Notes under the pieces: model-generated
What the model was told of the DNA's origin: nothing
Seen by the model: only the letters and a program-made list of their open reading frames with translations
Databases searched by the model: none
Program-made: the position numbers and the translations under genes
Origin: an uncultured Prevotella sp.
Lineage (GTDB): Bacteria > Bacteroidota > Bacteroidia > Bacteroidales > Bacteroidaceae
Assembly: GCA_900539625.1 (NCBI GenBank)
Contig: UQCW01000001.1
Coordinates: forward strand, 1-64,000
Reading direction: 5' to 3'
Length of the DNA: 64,000 nucleotides
Shown: positions 1 to 8,611 of the stretch, in pieces
How positions within the stretch are numbered: position 1 is the stretch's first letter
Layout: every line of letters begins with the position of its first letter

Positions 1-683
1 TAATTTGTTGTGTAGAGCTATTTGTTGAGAGTTTGTTGAGGGTATAAGTGGTTGGTTCTCATAAAGATAACACCTATCTTCAACAATTCAACGTTTTACA
101 TGCCCTCACTTGGTACGCTGTAAAATGTGCTTGTGGATTAATTGGCAACCGCTCTATTCTCCGAAATGGTTGCAGCAACGTTCCTTGGAGGCTTTGCGCC
201 TCCAGCCACTTGGGCGAACCTCCGCAGTGTTTTAGCATGGCATTAGATTTATGCAGACTATACTGAGGACACACAGCACACTCGGCATAGTTCACAAAGG
301 AAATCAACAACACACAACTGAAACACTTGGCAAGTTTCACACTGAAAATATCACCTTTTCCTTTGCAAACTCCATGTACAAAGTAGCTTGTGTCTGTGAC
401 CTTGTTCTTTCAATGTGGCAGCTTTGATGTTTGGCGTAAATTGAGAGAATTAAGGTCTGCAACCTTGGGCATGGAAAGCCGAAAGGCAAATATCTCGTCT
501 TTTGTTCTTAGAGGAGGGAGCGAGGTTATGTTTCGGGAACCCCAAAACTCCTCGCTCCACCATGAGGGTGGAGAATTTTTGCTCCCGATGGTCGCAGAAA
601 ATGAGTATACCAACTGCAATTACTGCCATTATATGCTAAATTTGTTATATATCTATATAATTGTGTTAATAATATTCTTTTTC
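1..683. other. AT-rich stretch without a convincing gene
   Basis: I see no reading frame here that looks like a real protein. The short frames overlap one another on both strands and have no start signals or recognisable motifs. A 7-bp hairpin (TGGAGGC at 186-192, GCCTCCA at 198-204) and the terminator at 555-580 are the only structures I can support. The 3' end of a transcript that begins left of the window may lie here. Confidence 0.5.
555..580 (+). terminator. Rho-independent terminator-like hairpin
   Basis: A perfect 7-bp stem (CTCCACC at 555-561, GGTGGAG at 567-573) with an ATGAG loop is followed by AATTTTT. The left arm overlaps the right arm of a second, longer-range hairpin (517-525 with 550-558), so the two cannot form together. 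This is the pattern of an attenuator, though no gene was identified just upstream. Confidence 0.55.
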
Positions 684-715
684 TTTGGCAGTTAAAGAAA
701 AGCATCCTATCTTTA
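684..715 (+). promoter_or_regulatory. Bacteroidetes-type promoter upstream of 759
   Basis: TTTG at 684-687, a 20-base spacer, and TATCTTTA at 708-715, one base from the TAnnTTTG consensus. The start codon at 759 lies about 40 bases past the expected transcription start. Another -7-like box (TAAATTTG, 637-644) has no good -33 partner. Confidence 0.45.
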
Positions 716-758
716 TAAGCAAAACAATTAATTTAAATTGAAACAAAATTAAATAGTC

Positions 759-1397
759 ATGCGTATGAAAAAGTTGATTTTTATGTTTCTTGCTATTCTT
801 CTTTGTGGAATAGTTCAAGCTCAGACTTCTGAGATTATTTTAAACAACGGAAAAGTTGTGAAAGGAAAAATTAAAAGTTTGTCTTTTAATGTAGATAATA
901 CTCACGAAGTTAGAATAAAGAATGAAGTGAGTGGTGAGAACTTCGACTATACTTCTGCTGATGTAAAAGAAATAAAATTCTATGGTAAAAAGGCAAAAGA
1001 AGTAACAAATTGGATTCCTCTGTATGCCCAGATGGGATTGGGAATGTCTTATAAGAAAGCCCCCAAGCTCTATAAAAATCCCGTATTTCTCCATCCTGTT
1101 TATAAGGGGAAAAACATTTCAGCGTATGTTCACTACATAAGAACAAATACTCATGTGAAATCGGGCAGTATTTACGGATTTGGCCTTATGTTTTATTACA
1201 AATCCAAGGACGAGGACTTTGCGAGAAGCTATTATTTGATGGATAATAGTATTGCAGGAATTGGTCAAAAGACTGTGCTAAAAATGTATTTTAAAGGTTA
1301 TCCTCAGATAAAGGAAATACTCAAAGGTCTAAGTATGAAAGAGATTCGTAAAGACCCTACTATATTAGTCAGAAAACTTGATGAAGTTTTGGAATAA
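759..1397 (+). CDS. Secreted hypothetical protein, intact paralogue of the split gene 1487/7927
   Basis: I do not recognise a named family. The 212-residue product begins with a signal peptide (basic MRMKK, hydrophobic core, cleavage after QA-QA near residue 21), so it is exported. Residues 25-40 carry an L-x-N-G-K-V-x-x-G pattern often seen in small Bacteroidetes secreted proteins. The C-terminus (about 175-212) has a helical segment, GYPQIKEIL...KDPTILVRKLDEVLE, that closely matches the orphan C-terminal fragment at 7735-7927; the N-terminus resembles that of the gene at 1487. The two genes are therefore adjacent paralogues and this copy is the intact one. Start could equally be the ATG at 765. 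Function unknown. Confidence 0.75.
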   Translation: MRMKKLIFMFLAILLCGIVQAQTSEIILNNGKVVKGKIKSLSFNVDNTHEVRIKNEVSGENFDYTSADVKEIKFYGKKAKEVTNWIPLYAQMGLGMSYKKAPKLYKNPVFLHPVYKGKNISAYVHYIRTNTHVKSGSIYGFGLMFYYKSKDEDFARSYYLMDNSIAGIGQKTVLKMYFKGYPQIKEILKGLSMKEIRKDPTILVRKLDEVLE

Positions 1398-1486
1398 CTT
1401 CCTTGATTATGATTTATGACAAAGTTTTTGTAATCAAATTTTTGTAGTGTTAAAAATATCTATCGAAATATTAAATAAATGTACAT

Positions 1487-1660
1487 ATGAAAAAGTTACT
1501 TTTTATCATCTTCCTAATGGTATTCTCGTTTGCGATAACAACAAACGCCAAGAAACCCAAAGTCGTATGGCCTAAGGCAGTGCTAACTCTTAAAGATGGT
1601 ACTGTACTTAACGGCTATTTGCAGAACGACATCCACTTTATGAAGAAAAACATCTATTTC
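1487..1660 (+). pseudogene. N-terminal fragment of a secreted protein gene disrupted by an IS
   Basis: The first 58 codons encode a signal peptide (MKKLLFIIFLMVFSFAITT...) and a LTLKDGTVLNGYL segment comparable to IILNNGKVVKGKI in the intact paralogue at 759-1397. At 1661 the reading frame runs straight into the CTGACTTCGTCA terminal repeat of the insertion sequence, after which the frame encodes nothing sensible. The matching C-terminal part is found at 7735-7927. About 80-90 residues of the middle are missing from both fragments, judged from the paralogue. The product should be non-functional unless a truncated protein is tolerated. Confidence 0.75.
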
Positions 1661-3328
1661 CTGACTTCGTCATTGCGTACCCCAAAAATCTTCGTCAAAG
1701 AGTTTAGCTATTTTCTGATGCCTTGCCATCAGCATGGTTTGGGTGTAAACCTCCTTGTTCAGAGGTAGCTTAATTTGTATGGTTGTGATTGTCTTTGCCA
1801 ATGCAAGCACCTTGCCCAGGCTCATCTTAATCTCTGAGACTTTCAGCATGCGCTCTAGTTCCTTGTATATTTTCAAAGCCACGAAGCAGATGCATATATG
1901 GGCTTCGATGCGTTTGCGTGTAAAGTGAAACATGGGGCGTATATCTATCTTTGATTTGGCTATACGGAAAGCCCGTTCTACATGCCAAAGATTGTGATAT
2001 GCTGTATATACATCCTGTATTGGTATATCCGTATTGGTGAGATATCCTTTTAGACCGTCCCATTTGGAGTCGTCGGCAATACGGTCATAGTTGATGGCGA
2101 CTTTCACCTCACCATCCATGGATAAGAACTTATTGTAACCTCTCTTGTTGATGTTACCTTTCGTAAGCACGCCATGCTTGTAAGCCTTTTCCAACCTGCG
2201 TATTCCCTTCTCCCGGTTATAGGCATCTTTCTTTGCACGGTCATCTGTATAGCCGACCAGGAGACGGCGTCCGCCTCCTTTGTCATATTCAACCATCTGG
2301 CAGTCGCACTTGGGCTGTTCCAGTATCCAGTTCTTGACTTCCTGACTTTCATTCTTTATCTTCGCACCTATTATATACTTGTAGCCGTGCGCCTCAAGTT
2401 CCGCTATATTTGCATTGTTCATCAGACCGGAGTCGGCCACCACGACGAAGTTTTCCAATCCGTATTTGCTTACAAACTCGTTTATCGTCGGCAGCATCGT
2501 GTGACCTTCATATTTGTTGCCCTCATGGATGCAGTAGGCAAGCGGATAGCCGCCCAAACTTACAAGCAGGCCGAGTATGATCTGAGGATTACTGTGTCGT
2601 CCCTCTTTAGAAAAGCCGGTCTTGCGCAAGTCGTCCTCATAATCCGCTTCAAAGTAAAGTGTGGTGACATCATGAATAGCACACCGATATTTCCACCGAA
2701 CAGTTTTGCTGTATGGCGCACGCTGATGTCCTGTACGACTTCGTGCTGATGGTCGCTAAGTTTGTCAAGATAGCGATAGATTCTGGAAAGATCCACATCC
2801 TCGTCAAAGTGGTTTTTCAGATATTCCACCGTAGCAGCCTTGCTCGTTGGATATGCCAGACGGGCTTTCACAAGCTTGCGGAACACTTCATCGTCAATAC
2901 GATTGAAACCAATCCGGTCAAACGTGCGGTCCAATATCAAGTCGCATCCGTTGAGAAGGATGTTGCTGACATTGGACAGAACACGGCGGACTTCTTCTCG
3001 TTCACGGTCGCACGCCTCACGCTCCTCACCATACAGATCGAGTTGTGGATGGCGTCGGGATTCTTCCTTGGAAATCCATTTATGACCTGCATTTACGAGA
3101 CTGTCTATTTCGTTTGAATCTTTGGCCACACCAATAGTAATCAACTCTTTGTAAATGCCCTTTGTCTTCTCTGCAACAACAACACTTTTTGTTCCAGACC
3201 GATTCTTCTTTCTTTTGACAAACATAGTTAAAAAACCTTTTGCGTACCCCAAAATAAGGGTATGCAAAGATACAAAATATTGTTTATCAATTAATTACAA
3301 AATGGACATTTTTGAGTGACGAAGTCAG
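1661..3328 (-). mobile_element. IS1634-like insertion sequence with inverted termini
   Basis: The element is 1668 bp and bounded by CTGACTTCGTCA at 1661-1672 and its reverse complement TGACGAAGTCAG at 3317-3328. It contains one transposase gene on the minus strand, frameshifted. A 14-bp direct repeat TGCGTACCCCAAAA occurs just inside both ends (1674-1687 and 3241-3254). The flanks (ATTTC on the left, GTGCT on the right) do not form a target-site duplication, which argues that this copy did not arrive by a simple independent insertion. The left 215 bp are repeated in the same orientation at 7520-7734. Confidence 0.85.
1670..3225 (-). pseudogene. IS1634-family DDE transposase, frameshifted
   Basis: Read on the minus strand from the ATG at 3225, the N-terminal frame gives about 185 residues in the correct sequence, then shifts. 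Inserting one A between 2673 and 2674 (plus strand) restores ...GVLFYDVTTLYFEADYEDD..., which joins the second frame ending at 1670. The restored protein would be about 518 residues. The DDE residues are visible: Asp in FYDVTTLYF (across the shift), Asp in VVADSGLMN, and Glu in WHVERAFRIAKS, typical of the IS4/IS1634 superfamily. A -7-like TATCTTTG (minus strand, 3265-3272) precedes the gene. The lost base could be true decay, a sequencing error, or less likely programmed frameshifting; no slippery heptamer is evident. Confidence 0.8.
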
Positions 3329-3581
3329 GTGCTATGACTGACCCTCGTCTCGGCGGCATCGGCAGTGTCAGTCTGTCGTCGTAACCGTACAACCGTCTCT
3401 TCCTCAATCCGTTACACCTAATGCTCCAAATCCTTTACAAAATCGTGCAAACCCCATACTCGTGCCTTTTACCGCCATTCTCAGCGATTAGCCTCCGCTC
3501 TACCCAATGCAAATATTGTCGTTTCCACCCAAAAGCCATTGGCTAAAAACAGCGGAAAACAAAATTTAAAAAGAAAACAAT

Positions 3582-3612
3582 ATTGTAATAATTAAAATTT
3601 TTCGTACCTTTG
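3582..3612 (+). promoter_or_regulatory. Promoter for nrdAB
   Basis: ATTG at 3582-3585 and TACCTTTG at 3605-3612, 19 bases apart, match the Bacteroidetes -33/-7 pattern. The predicted transcript would have a leader of about 165 bases before the nrdA start at 3785. The DNA between the IS end (3329) and this promoter holds no gene. Confidence 0.6.
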
Positions 3613-3784
3613 TTTACGAATCGATTACATACGACTAAGAATAAATTCTGGTATATTGCTGCACGAATCATATCCTTCCTTGATGCAAGGCTGCCACGGA
3701 CAGTACTTTCAGGAAAATCTTGATTATGCAGTTTTTGCCGGCTACCTTTCGGAAATTATACAACAATATATTTTAAAAGTTCTT

Positions 3785-6304
3785 ATGCAAGTAACGAAAA
3801 GAAACGGGACAACAGAGCCCTACAACAGGGAAAAAATTGCTGTCGCAATAAGAAAGAGTTTCGCCAGTACCGGTCGGGAGGCTGCGGATGACACTATTCA
3901 GAAAATGGTGCATGAGGTGGAATCCTTCGTGCGTGACGACGCTACAGGCAGAAGTGTGGAGCGAATCCAAGATGAAGTGGAACGCTGCCTGATGGAACAT
4001 GGCTTTTATGCGGAGGCAAAAAACTACATTCTCTACCGATGGCAGCGCACGGAGTGCAGGAAGACATTAAGCTATATCGCCGCGGAGACTGCCCGACCGC
4101 AGATTATGGATGTGCTCAAGGGCATACAGGCCGACTTCGCCTCCAACGAATACAGCCTTACCTTGCTGGCAGAGAGGTTTTCGGGATTCTGCAAGCCGGA
4201 GATGTCGGCAGATGAACGCATGGCGGCACTCATAAAAACAGCCGTGGAACTCACCACGCAGGAAGCCCCAGACTGGGAGTTTATAGCCGCACGACTGCTT
4301 GACTTCGTGCTTTCTGAAAAGCTGGAGAGGCAAGCACGCCTTGCAGGAGTACATTCGCTCTATGAGAAACTGCGTTATCTTACGGACGAAGGGCTGTACG
4401 GAAGCTACATCCTTGACTCGTATTCACGACAGGAAATAGAGGAAGCTGCGGCATTCATGCGCCCCGAACGTGACAAACTGCTCAACTACTCGGGACTCGA
4501 CCTCCTCTACAAACGCTACCTCATACGCACTCACTCGCACGAACCTATGGAGTCTGTGCAGGAAATGTACCTGGGTATAGCCTTGCACCTCGCCATGCTT
4601 GAGAAGAATGGGCGGCTGCAATGGGTGAGGAAGTTCTACGAAATGCTTAGCCGTCTGGAGGTGACAATGGCGACACCTACGCTTTCCAATGCGCGCAAGC
4701 CCTATCATCAGCTTTCCAGTTGCTTCATCGACACCGTGCCAGACAGCTTGGAAGGCATCTATCGCAGTATCGACAACTTTGCAATGGTGAGCAAGTTCGG
4801 CGGCGGCATGGGCATGTATTTCGGTAAAGTGCGTGCTGCCGGTGGCAACATAAGGGGCTTCAAAGGCGTGGCAGGAGGAGTGATACGATGGATGAAACTC
4901 GTGAACGACACTGCCGTTGCAGTCGATCAGCTGGGCATGCGCCAAGGGGCGGCAGCTGTTTATCTGGATGTGTGGCACAAGGACTTGCCGGAGTTCCTTC
5001 AGCTCCGTACTAATAATGGAGACGACCGCATGAAGGCTCACGACATCTTTCCTGCCGTGTGCTACCCCGACCTGTTCTGGCGACTGGCGAAGGAGAATCT
5101 CGACAGGCAGTGGTTCCTCTTCTGCCCGAACGAAATAATGACGGTGAAAGGCTACTGCTTGGAGGACTATTACGGAGAGGAATGGGAAAAACGCTATTGG
5201 GACTGTGTGAACGATGCACGCCTTTCCAGACGCACCATAAGCATAAAGGACGTGGTAAGGTTGGTGCTAAGGTCGGCGGTTGAGACCGGCACCCCATTTA
5301 CATTCAATCGTGACATAGTGAATCGTGCCAACCCGAACAGCCACAAAGGAATGATTTATTGCTCCAACCTGTGTACGGAGATTGCACAGAACATGTCGCC
5401 CATAGAGTCTGTTTCGTCTGAAATACGCACGGAGGGCGGCGACACGGTGGTGGTGACAACGGTCAAGCCGGGCGACTTTGTCGTGTGCAACCTTGCCAGT
5501 CTGTCGCTCGGACACCTCCCTTTGGAGGACGACGCCTTGATGAAGGAAAAGGTGGCGACAGTCGTTCGTGCACTTGACAATGTCATCGATCTTAACTTCT
5601 ATTCCATCCCTTACGCCAAGATTACCAACCGCCGTTATCGCAGCATCGGACTTGGCGTGAGCGGCTACCACCACGCACTTGCCATACGCGGAATACGTTG
5701 GGAAAGCGAGGAGCACCTTAGCTTTATGGACGAGGTCTTTGAACGCCTCAATTATGCTGCGATAGAAGCCAGTGCGAAACTGGCGAAAGAGAAAGGAAGA
5801 TATGAATGCTTCGCAGGAAGCGGATGGCAGACAGGCGATTACTTCACCAAACGCGGCTACACATCTTTAAAATGGCAGACTTTAGCGGAAAAGGTGGCGC
5901 ACGACGGTATGCGCAATGCCTATTTGCTGGCAATTGCCCCTACCAGCAGTACAAGCATCATTGCCGGAACAACTGCCGGAACCGACCCCGTGATGAAACG
6001 TTTCTTCCTTGAGGAAAAGAAAGGGGCGATGCTGCCACGGGTGGCTCCAGCACTGTCGGACAGAACTTTTTGGAAGTACAAGAGTGCCTACCTCATCGAC
6101 CAGACATGGAGCATCCGTGCCGCAGGCATACGGCAACGGCACATCGACCAGTCGCAAAGTCTGAATATTTATATTACGAACGACTTCACAATGAGGCAAC
6201 TTCTCAACCTCTACCTGATGGCTTGGGAATGTGGAGTGAAAACGCTCTATTATGTGCGTAGCAAATCATTGGAAGTGGAAGAGTGTGAGAATTGTGCATC
6301 ATAA
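3785..6304 (+). CDS. nrdA: Class I ribonucleoside-diphosphate reductase, alpha subunit
   Basis: Reduces ribonucleoside diphosphates to deoxyribonucleotides, with NrdB supplying the radical. The 839-residue protein starts with an ATP-cone (MQVTKRNGTTEPYNREKIAVAIRK), which fixes the start at 3785 rather than an in-frame upstream ATG at 3656. The large alpha domain follows. Active-site residues are present: Cys313 (SSCFID) and Cys568 (VVCNLAS) as the redox pair, Asn528, Cys530 (thiyl radical) and Glu532 in SNLCTEI, the radical-transfer tyrosines in TLYYVRS, and the C-terminal Cys834/Cys837 pair in ECENCAS. nrdB follows 53 bases downstream. The pair sits between two IS copies and is less AT-rich than the flanking DNA, suggesting recent relocation. 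Confidence 0.95.
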   Translation: MQVTKRNGTTEPYNREKIAVAIRKSFASTGREAADDTIQKMVHEVESFVRDDATGRSVERIQDEVERCLMEHGFYAEAKNYILYRWQRTECRKTLSYIAAETARPQIMDVLKGIQADFASNEYSLTLLAERFSGFCKPEMSADERMAALIKTAVELTTQEAPDWEFIAARLLDFVLSEKLERQARLAGVHSLYEKLRYLTDEGLYGSYILDSYSRQEIEEAAAFMRPERDKLLNYSGLDLLYKRYLIRTHSHEPMESVQEMYLGIALHLAMLEKNGRLQWVRKFYEMLSRLEVTMATPTLSNARKPYHQLSSCFIDTVPDSLEGIYRSIDNFAMVSKFGGGMGMYFGKVRAAGGNIRGFKGVAGGVIRWMKLVNDTAVAVDQLGMRQGAAAVYLDVWHKDLPEFLQLRTNNGDDRMKAHDIFPAVCYPDLFWRLAKENLDRQWFLFCPNEIMTVKGYCLEDYYGEEWEKRYWDCVNDARLSRRTISIKDVVRLVLRSAVETGTPFTFNRDIVNRANPNSHKGMIYCSNLCTEIAQNMSPIESVSSEIRTEGGDTVVVTTVKPGDFVVCNLASLSLGHLPLEDDALMKEKVATVVRALDNVIDLNFYSIPYAKITNRRYRSIGLGVSGYHHALAIRGIRWESEEHLSFMDEVFERLNYAAIEASAKLAKEKGRYECFAGSGWQTGDYFTKRGYTSLKWQTLAEKVAHDGMRNAYLLAIAPTSSTSIIAGTTAGTDPVMKRFFLEEKKGAMLPRVAPALSDRTFWKYKSAYLIDQTWSIRAAGIRQRHIDQSQSLNIYITNDFTMRQLLNLYLMAWECGVKTLYYVRSKSLEVEECENCAS

Positions 6305-6357
6305 CATAAGTTCCGCATCTCTACGTGATGCGGAACTCAAAAAACAAAACAGGTAAA

Positions 6358-7407
6358 ATGGAAATTATGAAACTGAAGAAGAACGCCCTGTTCAATCCGG
6401 CTGGCGACACGGAAACACGCCTCAGAAGGATGATTGGGGGAAACACGACAAACCTTAACGACTTCAACAATGTGCGGTATAAATGGGTGAGCGACTGGTA
6501 TCGGCAGGCAATGAACAACTTCTGGATTCCGGAAGAAATAAATCTCGCCCAGGATGTGAAGGACTATACGCGTCTGGACAGCAGGGAACGCACGGCATAC
6601 GACAAGATACTTAGCTTCCTCGTCTTCCTCGACTCGTTGCAGAGCAACAACCTTCCGAATATCAGCGAGTACATAACTGCCAACGAAGTGAACCTATGTC
6701 TGCACATACAGGCTTTTCAGGAGTGCGTGCACAGCCAGAGCTACAGCTATATGCTCGACTCGATATGCAGTCCGGAAAAGCGCAACGAAATTCTGTATCA
6801 ATGGAAAACCGACGAGCATCTGCTGAAAAGAAACACGTTCATCGGAAACTGCTATAACGAGTTTCAGAAAGAACAGACCGGCGACACGCTCATGAAGACA
6901 CTGATGGCAAACTACATTCTGGAGGGAATCTATTTCTACAGCGGCTTCATGTTCTTCTATAATCTGAGCCGCAACGGAAAAATGCCGGGCTCGGCGCAGG
7001 AAATACGCTATATCAATCGGGACGAGAACACACACCTATGGCTCTTCCGAAACATCATACTGGAACTGAAAAAGGAATCCCCCGAACTCTTCACCGCCGA
7101 TAAAGTGAAAACCTATGAAGCAATGATGCGTGAGGGGGTGGAGCAGGAAACGGCATGGGGAAAGTATGTGATAGGCAACAATATCCAAGGGTTGAATGAG
7201 CAGATGGTGGCAGACTACATACGATATCTGGGCAACCTGCGTTGGAACAGTCTTGGATACGGCGTCCTGTATGACGGCTATGAAAGAGAACCGGAAAGCA
7301 TGCGATGGGTGTCACAATACTCAAACGCCAACATGGTGAAGACCGATTTCTTCGAAGCGAAAAGCACGGCCTACGCCAAGAGCACAGCTATCGTGGACGA
7401 TTTGTAG
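6358..7407 (+). CDS. nrdB: Class I ribonucleoside-diphosphate reductase, beta subunit
   Basis: Houses the di-iron tyrosyl-radical cofactor used by NrdA. The protein is about 349 residues from the ATG at 6358 (preceded by ACAGG) or 346 from 6367, where the family sequence MKLKKNALFN begins. Counted from 6367, the iron ligands are Asp89 (FLDSLQ), Glu119 and His122 (QECVHSQSY), Glu186 (ILEGIYFY), Glu220 and His223 (RDENTHL). Tyr126 occupies the radical position, so this is a canonical tyrosyl-radical class I enzyme. The C-terminal tail (STAIVDDL) fits the peptide that docks into the alpha subunit. It is cotranscribed with nrdA. Confidence 0.95.
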   Translation: MEIMKLKKNALFNPAGDTETRLRRMIGGNTTNLNDFNNVRYKWVSDWYRQAMNNFWIPEEINLAQDVKDYTRLDSRERTAYDKILSFLVFLDSLQSNNLPNISEYITANEVNLCLHIQAFQECVHSQSYSYMLDSICSPEKRNEILYQWKTDEHLLKRNTFIGNCYNEFQKEQTGDTLMKTLMANYILEGIYFYSGFMFFYNLSRNGKMPGSAQEIRYINRDENTHLWLFRNIILELKKESPELFTADKVKTYEAMMREGVEQETAWGKYVIGNNIQGLNEQMVADYIRYLGNLRWNSLGYGVLYDGYEREPESMRWVSQYSNANMVKTDFFEAKSTAYAKSTAIVDDL

Positions 7408-7462
7408 AATTTATGAATTGTCTCGGCCTCTCATTGCTTCGTGAACCCGTGGGAAAAAAAGT

Positions 7463-7488
7463 AGGAAGAGAACCGCTGTTCTCTTCCT
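7463..7488. terminator. Hairpin downstream of nrdB
   Basis: An 11-bp perfect stem (AGGAAGAGAAC at 7463-7473, GTTCTCTTCCT at 7478-7488) with a CGCT loop lies 56 bases after the nrdB stop. It lacks a T-run on the plus strand but is preceded by a run of seven A's. It probably ends the nrdAB transcript or protects its 3' end. Confidence 0.5.
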
Positions 7489-7519
7489 GAACTACCGAGT
7501 GTGCTGAGACCGAAACCAC

Positions 7520-7734
7520 CTGACTTCGTCATTGCGTACCCCAAAAATCTTCGTCAAAGAGTTTAGCTATTTTCTGATGCCTTGCCATCAGCATGGTTTG
7601 GGTGTAAACCTCCTTGTTCAGAGGTAGCTTAATTTGTATGGTTGTGATTGTCTTTGCCAATGCAAGCACCTTGCCCAGGCTCATCTTAATCTCTGAGACT
7701 TTCAGCATGCGCTCTAGTTCCTTGTATATTTTCA
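7520..7734 (-). mobile_element. Truncated second copy of the IS1634-like element
   Basis: These 215 bp repeat 1661-1875 with no differences that I can see, in the same orientation, starting at the terminal CTGACTTCGTCA. The copy encodes only the last 60-70 residues of the transposase and stops inside the gene at TATATTTTCA, where it is joined directly to the C-terminal part of the split gene. The other 1.45 kb of this copy, including its right terminal repeat, is gone. Confidence 0.9.
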
Positions 7735-7927
7735 TTTGTTTGAAAGTAAAAAAATTAATGCTAAGAGAGAAAAATACTCTCAAAAGAAACTGTTGAAAAA
7801 GATAAGTGAGAAATTCAAGGACTATCCTACTGTTGCTGAAGAAGTGGAAAAGAGAGGACTCACAGCAGAGCAAATCCATGAAGATCCCACCATTCTTCTT
7901 GAAATTCTTGACAAGAGTCTGCAATAA
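7735..7927 (+). pseudogene. C-terminal fragment of the gene split at 1660
   Basis: About 63 codons remain in frame to the TAA at 7925. The sequence KDYPTVAEEVEKRGLTAEQI...HEDPTILLEILDKSLQ matches the C-terminus of the intact paralogue (GYPQIKEILKGLSMKEI...RKDPTILVRKLDEVLE at 1284-1394). It has no start codon or promoter of its own. It is most simply the other end of the gene whose first 58 codons lie at 1487-1660, separated by the IS-nrdAB-IS segment and trimmed by the deletion that truncated the second IS. Confidence 0.75.
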
Positions 7928-7950
7928 TCTTTTGTCTTTTCCCCCATACC

Positions 7951-7986
7951 AATGCTTCCGTACTCCCGCAGTATGGAAGCATTTTT
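7951..7986 (+). terminator. Strong rho-independent terminator
   Basis: A 14-bp stem with one G-T pair (AATGCTTCCGTACT at 7951-7964 and AGTATGGAAGCATT at 7970-7983), loop CCCGC, followed by TTT. It lies 23 bases after the stop of the split gene fragment and would be that gene's original terminator. Confidence 0.8.
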
Positions 7987-8043
7987 CAATTTATTCCTCC
8001 CCACAGGTTGGCGGTTCATTCTCTGTAGGTCTCAGATGTTCTT

Positions 8044-8174
8044 GTTACTACTCAGCCCATAAAAATGAATTTCAAGTACTCATTTGACATAATAGCCTAT
8101 TTTGTAGCATAAATATAGCCAAAATCATCAATATTTTGCGGATTTGACACATCCAAGGGGTGTTGAGTAGTTAC
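8044..8174. repeat. AT-rich segment bounded by 11-bp inverted repeats
   Basis: GTTACTACTCA at 8044-8054 is repeated inverted as TGAGTAGTTAC at 8164-8174 with one mismatch. The interior is AT-rich and codes for nothing. It has the outline of a small non-autonomous element, but I see no clear target duplication and no second copy in the window. Confidence 0.3.
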
Positions 8175-8218
8175 GTATATGGCAGCAACTGAAAATAAAA
8201 TCTAAAAAATGGATATGA

Positions 8219-8251
8219 TTTTCATCAATCCACATAAATGTTGTACCTTTG
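8219..8251 (+). promoter_or_regulatory. Promoter-like site upstream of lspA
   Basis: TTTT at 8219-8222, a 21-base spacer and a perfect TACCTTTG at 8244-8251. The next gene, lspA, starts 360 bases away, so this promoter either gives an unusually long leader or drives an untranslated RNA. Confidence 0.45.
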
Positions 8252-8611
8252 TCACCGAAAAGAGTTGTTTGACAAGTAATGCAAACTTATGTATAATACA
8301 GAAGTTAAAACTATTACCAAGTCATTACCTCTATTGAGGTGAAACACTTGTAAATCGCTCATTTTTAGCTATTCGGCATATTTTAGCAGAATTTTTTAGA
8401 AAAAAAGACCTCTGCTGAATTAGTCATGTAATGGCGTAAACAAATTCTGAGTTCAATCCTCTTGGTGTAAAATGTTTACTACCAGTTGTTTGCGTACTAT
8501 TAGAATGTAATGGTTGAATGGGGGAGAGAATATATTGGCCACTCTCGTTCAGCATAGAGGGAATATAAAAAACATTGCCTGCTTCGTTCTTGGAAACGCG
8601 TTGAGAATTAA

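Larger units (their letters stand above)
7987..8611. other. AT-rich intergenic region before lspA
   Basis: No credible protein is encoded. Two structures stand out: an 11-bp inverted repeat (8044-8054 and 8164-8174, one mismatch) bounding 131 AT-rich bases, and a promoter-like site at 8219-8251 followed by about 360 untranslated bases that include TTTAGCAGA/TCTGCTGAA arms. This could be a small RNA gene or a long leader for lspA. Confidence 0.4.

Noticed and set aside
80..340. 86-codon minus-strand frame with an apparent signal peptide
   Set aside because: Overlaps a plus-strand frame of similar length; it includes a 7-bp hairpin and cysteine-rich stretches and looks like translated intergenic sequence. 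No homologue is recognised.
3329..3581. Gene between the IS and nrdA
   Set aside because: No frame longer than a few dozen codons with a start signal; base composition is mixed and no motif is recognised.
3656..3784. 43-codon N-terminal extension of nrdA
   Set aside because: The ATP-cone begins at residue 1 from 3785; the upstream residues do not resemble any NrdA and lie in the transcript leader.
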